DNA of 64,000 nucleotides. Origin: Brugia malayi (lineage: Eukaryota > Nematoda > Chromadorea > Rhabditida > Onchocercidae). The notes beneath the pieces are model-generated. The model saw only the letters and a program-made list of their open reading frames with translations. It had not been told where the DNA came from and did not search any database. The DNA lies in contig NW_025062477.1 of assembly GCF_000002995.4 (NCBI RefSeq), positions 6,606,649 to 6,670,648 of the forward strand, in the 5' to 3' direction. A program made the translations under genes and the position numbers. This document shows, piece by piece, positions 12,601-28,159 of the stretch (its first letter is position 1; the number at the start of each line of letters is the position of its first letter).

Positions 12601-15600
12601 GAACCAGTTTCATACAGTTTCATCTCAATCAGCTGGCATTGTACACAAAGTTTATCAGCAAATTACAGCACATGGCATTATAGCTACAACTGCGCATATC
12701 TAGACATCGGGTCTCAAAAGCAATCTATTGTTTAAGATATTAAAACATTGCTGCCGGATAGTTTTGAAGGATGTAGTATGCTTATCACCAATTTCCTTTC
12801 CCTTATTCCTATTCCCTTTTCTTTCCCTTCCAGTTTTCAAAACTGAAATTCATTTTTATGCAAATGAAGAAATTATATTACACAAGAAAAGGAGCTGGCG
12901 GGAATGAGATCACATTTAACAGTGATGAGCAGTCATTAAGATGATAAACTGTTTTGAGCATTTGCGCACTCAAGCTCATAAGTGAATACTGATGTGAACT
13001 AAGCGCTTCAGTTGGTGTTACTAACTGGTAGTAGAGAAAGAGTGCCGAGAGAAGAAACACTACAATCGAAATACTATGAAACAACAGATAATTTCAAATT
13101 TGAACAAATAAGAAAAACAGATAAGGTAGAATGATCCGAAATATTAACTAAATGACAAACACAATTCTGATTTATAAAGGAAATGGTTACAAATCCAACC
13201 TTTAAGTTGGTTATTAAAATTTAAAAAGGCAGCTCAGCTGAGATAACCAAGTTTTCTTAAAAACAAATTATTCTATATTATGAAGAATTGTTACTCGAAT
13301 CTTCTCTCTCTCAAAAAAAAAAAAAAAAAAAAACATCCCATCTCCAATACATTACTCTTTTGAATAATTATTCGTTATAATCGTAACAGAAAAATGAATA
13401 AGAAGAAACAGACAGAAATATAGATGAAAAAAAAAGAAAAATAAATAGGTTGTCGCCAGGATAGTGAATGGATTTAAACTCAAACTTGCAACAGCAATAA
13501 AAATGGATTGTTTTCTTGGAAATGAAAAGTGGTAGCTTCTTTTTTTTCAATGACTTCTGTAGCAATAACTGGCAACTGGATGAGTCCATTACTACTTCTT
13601 TTCGAAAAGCTATTTTGTCTAAACTAGCATATCACTTCCTTTTCTCCTTATTTTAAATGCTTTAAAGCACGGATTATTATTAATAATATACCTTTCTATC
13701 ATATAACTCCAGATGCTGTTAGGATGATTTGCATTCAAATGATAGCTTTCCTATAAGAAACGAATCCTTCTCACCTCTTAATCCCAGCACCAGGCCTAGA
13801 CAGGTTACAAACATTCTGTCATCCAAATGTTTCAATCTTTTCCAGAATAGATTTTGAAATGAGAAAAATAAAAATAAAAAAAATTCAGTTCTTCATATAT
13901 CCCTTCTATTCCAAGATATTATTTCCCAAAATTAGGCGTATTAGCAAGTGTGTGTGTTCTTCACTAACTTTTTTCGTAGCACTAGAAAATAACAATTTAA
14001 ATGATCAAAGAAACGACAAATCGATGCTATAAGAGCGATATTGCACCTGCGTCCCTCGCATCATAAAGTAATGAGCCAAGAACTGGAACAGTGGTCGACA
14101 AAATACTTTATCTAACTATCTACATTACATATATTCTCCTTTTGTTATCCACTCGTATTTTCTCTCGCCAAAACTACTGAACAAAATTTGTTTATATTTG
14201 GACAGATCAAATCTCGAAACGCTGTCATCAAATCTTTTTTGAATAATAAAAAGTGAAGAAATAATCAGCAGAGATATTTAACAAGAAATTTCAGTTATGA
14301 AGATGGAATGGATTTCAAATAGTAATATCAAGGGATTAAAAGTGCACAGATAGGTAGATTGGTTTACTGGTTGAAAATTTTGCAGAAATCATTGAGCTTG
14401 ACTTTATAAAAAAATTTGCTTTCCTTTCAGGCAAAGAATGAATACATCAAATAGCAGAAATGAGTTTGCCATTGCGGTGAGTCTCGTCTTTGTTAAATCT
14501 ATAGTGCTTTAGCAAAGTGGAGACAGAAGCCAAAGAGGATGGAAAAATTAACAGGTAAGCAGTAGAACCATTTAAAAAAGAAGTAAGGTAGGAGACACAG
14601 CCATCATAAAGGAATTAAATTTTGAATTTTCTTGAAGGCAGAGAATAGCGACTTTCCAGTCTCTATTTCCGATTTTGAATCAATTTTAAGCATATGAAAA
14701 CGAATAAATAATCTAGACGAGTTCTACACATGCATAAAGACAAATAGAGCATCGAGTTTTTGCAGTCTGATGCTCGGTCCATCTGCCAACAGAATTCTGG
14801 GAACATGATCTATTTCTAGATATGAGCTACTTTTTGTTATGGAATCCGCACGGTCAAGTAATCACCCAATCATATCACATCACTTACCTGATCAGTCGAC
14901 GATTGCTAATCTGATCGATTGTTATAAACTTTTCAAAACAAACAGTTTTATGTCTTTTTCTAAAATACTGAAACAATTCTTGAGGTCACTTGGCAGCATT
15001 GCGGTTTTAATGCTTCATGAAGTTAAGATTCCGTTTAATGAAAATGTTCGACTGTTGAAAGAGTTCGAACAATGCAATACAAATTTGAATATATGAAATC
15101 GAGGAAGAAAAGACAGCTGCTCGGTGGTTAAATGATATCCATTCTCTTTTCATTTTCCGTCAGATCGTAATCTCATTTTACCCTTCTGTCCTGTTGGCCA
15201 TCACAAGGAGTGAGGGTCCTTGTCTCCGATGATGGCGCCTATAGCAACTGTGAAATAGACTATCTATGCAGCACAACAAACTAATGTCCTAATTCTAATG
15301 AAGATTAAGTATGCCCAACAGATCCCTCATATTCAAGCCGAATTCATTACTATATATTAAATATCTCTCAAATTGCTACAAAGGCTGATACGAAACGGTC
15401 AGGTCTCTTAATAAGAAATTAGAAAATAGAAAATTATCTTTATTATTTCAAAAATCACAGTGAAAAATGTTTACTTGAAAAGATATTCACAGCTATTTTT
15501 TAATGGAACCATCTTATAATCTAGTCTTGTCTTTCCTATTTCTTTACATCTACTCTCCTTTGCTAAACTTTGCTTCATTTCGAGTAGCAAACACATGATG

Positions 15601-17344
15601 AACTACGTGTGCATTGGCTAATCAGTGTTAAGATATATTTTATAATTGTGATACTTAAAAAATAAAAGTAAATTCAATTGCAAAATATATGTTCTAGTAA
15701 GATAGTATGGTCACAAAATTCAAAACACATTTAAATAGGGCAGTTTGACTGAGAAATCTAGACGAAAGAGAGTAACCATTCAAAGAACGTAGCGAGGAAA
15801 ATTTTTGAAATTTACTGTCATCTCTCCTCATGCTTACAATTTCAGTCTAATTAAAAAGAAAGATGACGAAATTTTGAACTATTCAATTGCAGCATTACTA
15901 TTATAATGAAACTCTGTCATTGATACGCTTTTATCGTTTCTCAAATACTTTCCCAACTAAGTTTTCAGTTTCGTAATCAGCAAGTGGTCGAATATTGTTT
16001 CTATAACATACTATTGGTATGATATCTCTGACGCAAATAATTAGATTTTCCCTCCTCTTAATAAAATCGAAGGAATAAGTAGATTTAAACGATGAATGAA
16101 TGAATCTGGCCGAAATAAACACAAGAATTTGTTTAAATAATGGATCAATCTCTGGTACATCAATTCAAATCTAAGTAAATGGCTCGATGCATAATATCAC
16201 AATGACTACAGTCATTGGGATGACCCGAACTGCCAACTATTTAGTTCTACTCCCAGCTTTACCTACCACACCCCATACACTTACAAATAACATAAGCGTA
16301 CGTGTACACACGTACTCAAGTGAGCGATACAGACAACACAGAATTGTCATCTGTTTAATTCGCAACTCTCCCTCTCTGGCAATATGTTGTTTGTGGCATG
16401 TCGACATCTTTGTACTCTCATGTTCTGAACACTCTCATTCACAACGATAACTATTGACAGATGCAGTGCTTCGTATCATTTTCTTTTCCTTTCTTTGTTC
16501 ATTCAATTTCTATGAAAGGTAAAGTTAAAATGAGTGGGATGAGATTAGAGAGGATGGGTAAGTTGTGAATTAGAGAGAGAGAGAGAATTAAGTAGGTTAG
16601 ATAAGTTACAGTAAGTGTTGGCACGCACATTTTGTTAAGCCTAGTGAAAATGCTTAGGCATATGTAAATGTAGAAAGACTGAAATGTGGACATAAACTTA
16701 TCTGAAATATAGAGTTAGCCATGTAGAGCTCTAAAAATAATTAATAGAATAGTATTTTGTCCAAAATTCTCTCAAGCCATTTTCATCCTATTCTCCCAAA
16801 ATTTGACATTTTTCCTGTTATCACATTCTGCTTTAACACCAGCGCTATTTTCATGGTTTAGTGATGACAGTTCTATTTGCCTCCTCTTCCTGTAGTTAGA
16901 GTTTTATTGTCCAAAATATTCTTTTCTCATGGCTACTTTCACGTCTTATAACTCTTTTGTAAAAAATTTTTAAAAAGTTAAACAAAAGTAGGCTGCAAAA
17001 ATTAAGTTGTCATGCTACGTTTGTCTTCTACTTTTTACTGATATTAGCACTGTCTTTCTTTTTGAGAGCATTAAATTATTGTTTTTTTTTTTTATTTTTC
17101 AATAAACGGAGAGGGGAAGAACATGGGCGATAGACAGAAATAGTTTAGAACTGAATATGTAGTACCATTCAGATTTGGATTGAAATACCTGCAACACCGA
17201 TGTCAACTGAATTACTCATCAGGATTGCTGTTATTCTCTTTGATCGATAAGGTTACTAGTTATTGCTGATATAGCCTTCATAATATTCGAATCGAGAACA
17301 ATCTTGTCGAAAATAATTCTTGTCGTTTAAGTGTAAGTACGATT
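9666..17344. other. Divergent intergenic region between pop-1 and the Tsg gene
   Basis: A 7.7 kb gap between two genes reading away from each other, so it should contain both promoters. The part next to pop-1 (about 9700-10700) looks richer in G and C than the rest and has short repeated motifs around 10060-10130 built from ggtcagt, ggtcc and ggatcgg. A possible small plus-strand exon lies at 14431-14475. A GA-dinucleotide stretch sits near 16574-16588 and an A-run at 13313-13332. No other protein-coding signal was recognised. Confidence 0.5.
14431..14475 (+). other. Candidate isolated exon in the pop-1/Tsg gap
   Basis: A 45-base stretch has a textbook acceptor before it (gctttcctttcag) and a textbook donor after it (gtgagt), and contains ATG AAT ACA TCA in an open frame up to the donor. 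It could be a leader or alternative first exon of the Tsg gene 2.9 kb downstream. Its phase (0) does not fit the visible upstream extension of Tsg exon 1, so it would be untranslated or unrelated. Chance occurrence cannot be excluded. Confidence 0.25.
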
Positions 17345-19015
17345 ATGAGCAACTTAAAGACATATTTCACTGATCAGACTGATATGATTCAGAATGAAAT
17401 GGTAGCAAATATTATCGGATGGGTGCCGTTGCTGGTGTTATGTACACTTCTACAGGATCTTTTGCAAGCAGCATTGGATTGTAACGAGACAGAATGTGGC
17501 CCTCGAGTGAGTAAGTGTATGCTGCTGAAAGCTTGCAACTGTTCCATCAATCGTGACAGTATTTTGCATAACAACTGCTCTTGTTGCAATGAATGCATTC
17601 AGTGCCTTGATAAGCAATATATGCAATGTTGCGCTTGTGTTGGTATGTCATCTTTTTTGTCATTTATTAAATGATATTAGTGAATGAATGTTGTTTAACT
17701 GTGTCGCACGAGATAAATATTGCTGGAAGGATCCCTAATAGAATTTTTATTGCGCCAAAATCCAAAGCTGGATTCAGCTGCAGTTTAAAGTCAAAATTGA
17801 AAAAGTATTATCGCGCATTGAAGGGTAATGTTACACAAATTTAATTCTGCTCACTATTAACAAAACAGTATTAACAACAGCCTAAGTGATGCTTATATTT
17901 TCAGAAACGCTACGACTCATTTTATTTTGTTCTGCATTTTTTTTATTGTTAGTAATATATAATAGAGTCAGTAGAAGAGCAGTTGAAATCTTCAAAGCGT
18001 CATGCCATGTTTGTTACCGAAAATGTACAGTGGTATAGTTTGGTATTTGCTCAGCTGAAATTCAGCTTTATCCAATTTGTATTATAGGACTATGTAATCC
18101 ACACAAAGAAGCTGTGCATCTAAACAGTTATGTTGATCGATTCGATCAAGACGATGAAGATATCATTGTTTTCGACAAAGTTGCGCTGTATGTTTTTTTC
18201 TTAAGTATGTATTTTGGAATTTTACTATGGATGAAATAGCTCATTTGCTTTTTTATCTGGTTGTTTCATGTTCCTATTTATGAGAAAATCTCGAAATAAA
18301 TTTGGAGAATCAAAATTTCAGTTTGTATTCAGCATAAATTATAGTTATGTGTTGTATTTTTAGTGTTATCACTTTGCATGTCAGCTTTAGCTGCTTATCT
18401 TCTATGATTAAGTAACTACATCTTATGCATAAATAATATTCCAGTTTGAAATGAATCTACTTTAGAGTGAATAAGGTCGGCACAACATATACATTTCCAG
18501 CTTTGCGTGAGTACTCGTTTGACCGCAGAGGTATATTCTTGCACTGTTGTAATTATGTGTTATGACAGTACTTTTTGCTTTGTATTTATTGCACAGTTGA
18601 ACTCTTGGTCATCAGAAAAACTCTTCGAAGAAAAAGCTGTAAAGAAATTATAGGTCAAAATATGAAGGCTTTGCGAAGAACTCACCAAGAGACGAATTGC
18701 ACAGTAGTTTATCTTGACAAGTGTATGTCGCATAAGCAATGCAGTCGACAGTGTTTGGTATGTTTATCTTTTTGTGTTTTTCTGATCTTCATCTATCTGT
18801 ATAAGTTTAAAGCGGTTCTACTTAGTTCCTATAAATCGATAATTCAAGTGATATAATTATAGATTCTTGGTGCATCGATGCTTCGGTGGTTTCATACTGG
18901 TTGTTGCGAATGTATCGGACATACGTGTCTTCCATACGGTTCAACAACGGCACGATGTAAATACTGCACTGATTTTGATAATTCCCTTATGTTTGCAAGA
19001 CAAACTGAGCTTTGA
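17345..19015 (+). CDS. Twisted gastrulation (Tsg) family secreted BMP modulator
   Basis: Tsg proteins are secreted, cysteine-rich factors that bind BMP ligands and chordin. Exons: 17345-17642, 18088-18187, 18466-18506, 18597-18757, 18863-19015; phases agree and give 250 residues from the first ATG (human TWSG1 is about 223). A hydrophobic secretion signal lies at about residues 23-41 (IIGWVPLLVLCTLLQ), so ATG at 17399 may be the real start. Residues 46-104 form the N-terminal cysteine-rich domain (CNETECGPRVSKC, then NCSCCNECIQCL and CCACVGLCNP). The C-terminal domain, from about residue 180, has NCTVVYLDKCMSHKQC and GASMLRWFHTGCCECIG, both very close to vertebrate Tsg. Exon 3 could instead end at 18530 in the same phase, adding eight codons. 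The middle linker is poorly conserved. Confidence 0.9.
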
Positions 19016-20865
19016 CTCTTCCAACAACAACAGTTATAGACAGATTTTGTGGATACTGCGGAGAAAGAATGTTTTGCGTTAAAGCAATGAATTCTTTTCG
19101 TCTGATCTTTAGGTTGTAAAGTATCTTTAAATCTAAGTTGCGTAACATATACGTGACAGGGTAAAGGTAATTGTTTCAAATATATCATTTAATTTTATAA
19201 ATGTTTCCAAAGTGAATAATGTTCCCAGTTGGGAAATTACGTAAAATGAGCTAGTAATATGAAGTTCCTGAGTGAATGTTTGTGCATTTGTTAGTAATCT
19301 GTGATAAATATAATCTGAAGTTCATTGTTCTGTCCCTTGTTTTTCGTTGTTTTTTAAATGCTGTTATGTAATGAAATATAATTTTAAATTGCACTGATAA
19401 ATCGAACTTACCTAAAAAGGGACACCAAGTGAATTTGATAAGTTATAGTACGCGCATTTTCAAATATCTTACCCTTTTGATTTTGCTGACTGAATTGAAT
19501 TCAGTTTAATATTAAGACAATACATCTATGTTCGACAAGATTATTCGGATTGTAAATTTGTTCCAAAATTGAATCTAGGCTTTAGCGATCAATTGACTGA
19601 TATCGTTTTGTCCCATCAGGGTTGGTATTTAAACACTTTCTTCTTAGTATGCTAGATATGTTGAAGCATTTAATTCGATAACAAAATGACGTGGGGTTGA
19701 CATACTGATCTTATGCAAATTTCACTATTTGTTGCTGTCTAACGTTCATTGCATAGAAAACTAAGAGGGGTTAGGTTACAGTTGCAGGTGGAAACGGTTG
19801 CATATATCTGGGTGATAAGACGACGAACAGAACTACGAACTGTAGCTATACTTCAGCTTCGAGCTTTAAAGAAGATACCACCGATGATTACGCTGTTATC
19901 TTTAGCATCGCAAACAATCAAGGGAATAGGTAGTATGTCAGATTTAACTTTGCTGATAAAATTAGTGCCCCTTTGTAATATGAAATGCAATAAATGTTCT
20001 TGCTTTCATATGTAGCATATTTTGTAATATCTATGGGGGAGAACTAATTTTTCTTTCATAATCCATTTGAATTTGCAATAGCTGCTGCTGAATATTGTGC
20101 GAATTCGGGTGAATTTCTCTAACATCGGTCATTAATGTATCACCCACTTGAAAGACTTTATGTAGATTAAAAACGATAATGTGAATATGGAATGTTTGCA
20201 GTACACCTGAATAATATAACTAAACTAATACAAGAAAAAGATGAAATTGTAGTTGTGAAAGCAAACTCTACTCTAGCAGTATTGTTCTGTTACACATTAC
20301 ATCAGTCAGTGGAAGTCCGACACAGCGCATTGATTTTCGTGTTGAATGTACACATGCGTATTTTGCATGGGTTTTAGGGATGGGAGCAGGAGGTCGGCTT
20401 GATTACTAAACTAACATAATTATTTATCTTTCATGACTCAAAATTGTTGAGATCATTTAAATCTAACTTTAAAACTGACTTTCACATATCATTTTACAGA
20501 CCACCAAACCCGAAGAATTTGTCAAACTTTCTGTTAAAACTTCATTTGTAGTGAAGAGAGAGGAGGAGATAAAGCACCGAGCTGATAAGTGATAGGGCAG
20601 ATTCGAGAGATACTAACTCGATAAAGAGAAAGAATACCTCTTTGTAATTAGCATAGCAATATGTTTGAGTCATACTAATGAAACTAAACTTTCGTGAATA
20701 AACTTCACAGATTATAAAAATTGAATTGCATATAGTGGTCTTTTTTCCTTAAAATTTATGTTAAGGTTAGTTTCATTGATACTTATTATCCATTTGTCGT
20801 TTAATAGGACAATTTTAAGGAAATATACGAAGTAGATTGCAGCCAATCGTCATATTGCAAACGAA
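19016..20865. other. Tsg 3' flank and upstream region of glucose-6-phosphate isomerase
   Basis: No gene recognised. Two open frames (19749-20015 and 20192-20377) lack convincing exon structure or a family I can name. An acceptor-like site (gattgcag, ending 20842) lies 23 bases before the isomerase ATG and is a candidate trans-splice site. Confidence 0.5.
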
Positions 20866-24809
<3,944 letters not shown>

Positions 24810-26135
24810 GCTTTGCTATCTAACTTAACAGCATCATTCTTCAACTCATTAGTTATTTTCATTTTATCTCCATACTTACTAGTATTTAGATCCTCTCAGT
24901 TGGTGTTTTATGGAGACATAGAATATTGTTAAAAGAAAATGAAAGTTTTTATTTTTGGAATTCGGGATATAATTTTTAACAATTTCTAGTACAGATAAAG
25001 AGATTATCCTTCATTAATAACCAGTTCCAGAATTTTTTTGGTTTTTCTCGGAACTTCTGAAGCAATAACAATAATTTATGCATTTTATCATTTGTGATTT
25101 AAATTTCATGAACTATTTGTATTTTTATAACTCTTTTTCTTTTTTTTTTTTTTTTTTTTGTAGATATACATTGCACTGGACGGAATTTATAGCACACTGC
25201 AAGTTCTAGAAATGCTAAGAGCATATTATCAAATTTTCATCTTATTGTGTTTAATAATTGTAGAATTGCATTCTGATAAATAAATATGTAGTTAAAAGCT
25301 ATTATGAAATTCTTCATGCATACCCAATGATTTCGTCGTGCTTTTTCATGAGCTTATCTAGGGAGCGAACAATTTATTTGTAAGGAAAATGTCCTACGTT
25401 CATACATGGAATGTAAACAATAGATGACAAAAAAGGGTTATCTGTATAAATTCATAAATGTAGTGGAAGGAATTTTGGAAGAAAATTTTATATTCAGGTG
25501 CAATTCATTTAGTTATTTCTGCAGCTAGGAAAAAATTTTTGGTTTTGCTAGGTAATGGTTTTCTTTTTTAGATTGATTAACATGTATCTTGTTGATAGAA
25601 GATTATTCATAAAAGTATTTTACACATACGGATCTCTTAACTAATTAAAAAAGGCTTATAATCCAACAATAACCACTTTCACTTCCAAGGTGGGTTTCGG
25701 CATTCACAGCTTTTATATCAAAAACTCCATCAGTTATTTCGAGTATTGAACATCAAATATACTACCACCAACTATTGTGCGCCCGTGCTTATCAAGACTA
25801 TAAGCAATCATCGCGGCAGTTAGTTCATCAACTATTCTAATCTGCATCTTTTGTTGCCTAATGTTGAGAACTGTTGAAGTATGCTACTAGTACTGTTATC
25901 CAAAGATAAGCCTCTGCTGCCTCTTTTAGATTTTGTAATATAAAAGCACTACTTTAGCTAGGGGAGTGTTCTTTACCACTTATTGTTTTAATCCATGCAT
26001 CGCCATTTTTTGCTGCAGACATTATATAGCACAACCAGATCGCTTATTTCATTAGTTGGAAGATTCGTTGTGATGATTTATATATATATATGATTAATAA
26101 GTTAAGCGTTATAAAGACGTTTCAGATAGTACGAA
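24810..26135. other. Intergenic: isomerase 3' flank
   Basis: AT-rich, with a T-run at 25141-25159 and a polyadenylation-type AATAAA at 25279-25284 that probably ends the isomerase transcript. No coding signal recognised. Confidence 0.5.
26124..26135 (+). promoter_or_regulatory. Candidate spliced-leader acceptor before the UBE2G2-like start
   Basis: The sequence gacgtttcag ends at 26125, ten bases before the ATG at 26136, with no upstream coding exon to join. This is the layout of a nematode trans-splice site and supports the chosen start. Confidence 0.5.
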
Positions 26136-27350
26136 ATGGCAGGTTATGCGCTGAAGCGATTAATGGCTGAGTACAAGCGTAAGTTATGTCTCAAATAATG
26201 ATAATCCCGTATGAAGTATAAAGCACTCGCGTGCATTATTATAGAAAGGAGATTGGCAACTGTAGCAGGTTTTATAATCCTATTATTGTTGTTAGTAACT
26301 AAAGTAGATAGGTAATGAACATGCGTGTGCGCACAACATTTATGCTTCTGGGAAGGCAGTCTGTTGCAGAATTGACGCTAAACCCACCTGAAGGGATTAT
26401 TGCTGGACCAATCAGTGAAGATAATTTTTTCGAGTGGGAGTGTCTAATCACAGGACCGGATGAGACATGTTTTGAGAATGGCGTCTTTCCAGCAAGGATT
26501 ATTTTCCCGCAGGTATTTAGTCTCATTATTCAGTTTTATATGTATCTTATCTTTTACATTCCATTCCTAGAATGATTTAAAGTAAATAATTTAATACTGA
26601 CTATTTCAATTAATTGATTTCAGTTGTTAACAGATGAATGAGTTTAGTGTGTTAATGCTTAACAGAGTATGTCCATGCTTTTATAATAAAATATATTTTC
26701 GATAAAGAAGGATTGCAGCAAATTGTGATTTTCATGTGATCAAGTGACTTCACCTAATCCTCGTTTTAATCTTTTCCTGTTTTCATGATTTCATATGCTA
26801 TCAATTTTTCATCTTTCATCTTGCATTTGGCTAATGCGAATTTAACTGAATTAATTTAAATTTAAAATTGGTTTATTTCAGGATTATCCTCTTTCTCCGC
26901 CAAAAATGCAATTTACTTGCGACATTTTTCATCCAAACATCTATCCGGACGGACGCGTTTGTATTAGTATTCTCCATTCTCCAGGTGATGATCCGACTGG
27001 CTATGAGTCAAGCGCAGAACGATGGTCTCCTGTACAGTCCATCGAAAAAATCCTGCTTTCTGTTGTATCTATGCTTGCTGGTGAGTATCTTTTAACTATA
27101 TTACTGATTTATAGATTTTTCGCAGGAAAAATTATTTAATTACTATTGATATGAACAATATACCAATTTGTGTTTAGTTAAATTAAAATTATCATTTACA
27201 ACGAAAAGTGTGTCTTTAGAACCGAATGATGAAAGTGCTGCCAACGTAAATGCAGCAAAAATGTGGCGTGAAGATCGTTTACAATTTGAACGTATTGCGG
27301 ATAGTCTTGTGCGTAAAACGTTATGCTTGCCTCCGAATACCTCATTATAA
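26136..27350 (+). CDS. E2 ubiquitin-conjugating enzyme, UBE2G2 class
   Basis: Ubiquitin-conjugating enzyme of the Ubc7/UBE2G2 class, which works with membrane E3 ligases in ER-associated degradation. Exons: 26136-26178, 26370-26512, 26882-27080, 27220-27350; phases match and give 171 residues (human 165). It starts [19 protein letters not shown], almost identical to human UBE2G2. The active-site cysteine is Cys89 in [12 protein letters not shown]. It is followed by the acidic loop [16 protein letters not shown] that separates this class from most E2s, and the HPN motif lies before the cysteine. The C-terminal helix ends in LCLPPNTSL, a few residues longer than in vertebrates. The second exon must start at 26370, since nearer acceptors shift the frame. 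The C. elegans counterpart is, from memory, ubc-14. Confidence 0.95.
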
Positions 27351-28159
27351 TTATGCCCCATAGACGCAGTTCCAGTTTCCATCTATTTCTATATGTATCA
27401 TGTCACTATTTTTGTATACACGGAATCATTCCCGACTACAGTACTCCTGTTATTTCTATCTTTTATCTATATGTTTTGTCAATATAGCGATGTATAAAAT
27501 TTCATGCTGAACTCTCGATATATAATATAATCAATCAAAGAGGCTAGCGGTATAGCTTACCTATTCCTACCTTTAGTGTGAGATCGCCTGAACAGAAAGC
27601 CGACCCAATTTCTTGCAGCACTGATAATGAACGGAGGTGATGGATCGGAACTTCTTAGAGGACACTATTGTCTATGATACGCATCACAACTGTTCAGATA
27701 TCGAACTCATCATCTCCACACCTCTCGTTTAGTGACATAGCACTATACCATCACGTCGTATCACGTCACATTCCTCCTCACTTCACTTAAGGGTAGGGAG
27801 AGAAAGAGTTGTTTCCTAGTGGGTAGTGTGAAACGAGTCGTTTCATCGGACTGGTCACTGAATAATGCTAATGAAGGATGTTGGGTTGGAATCTTGCTAT
27901 TCGCACTTGTCTTAGACCTATCAATCAGTTTACTTTGCTCCATGTTTCTCACTCAAATCCAGAACAGTAAACTGAAGTAAATTAAAGTCATATGATTCAT
28001 ATATATTATCATTATTAATTATAATTTCCCCAATTACCAATGAAATGTTCATGAGATCCTTTGTATAATATTTTGAAAGGCGGTTGTAAGCATTGTTAAT
28101 GCAACATTTTTGTAGTTCGGTTGTTCCGTGACAAGTTTTGAACATTGGTTTTGTATGAA
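27351..28159. other. Intergenic between the E2 gene and the GKAP1-like gene
   Basis: About 0.8 kb without a recognisable gene. An acceptor-like atttttgtag ends at 28115, 44 bases before the next start codon, and may be a trans-splice site. No clear AATAAA was found downstream of the E2 stop. Confidence 0.45.

Noticed and set aside
19749..20377. Two open frames between Tsg and the isomerase with faint resemblance to armadillo-type helices
   Set aside because: The match is only compositional (Leu/Ile-rich), there is no consistent exon pair, and in-frame stops occur between them.
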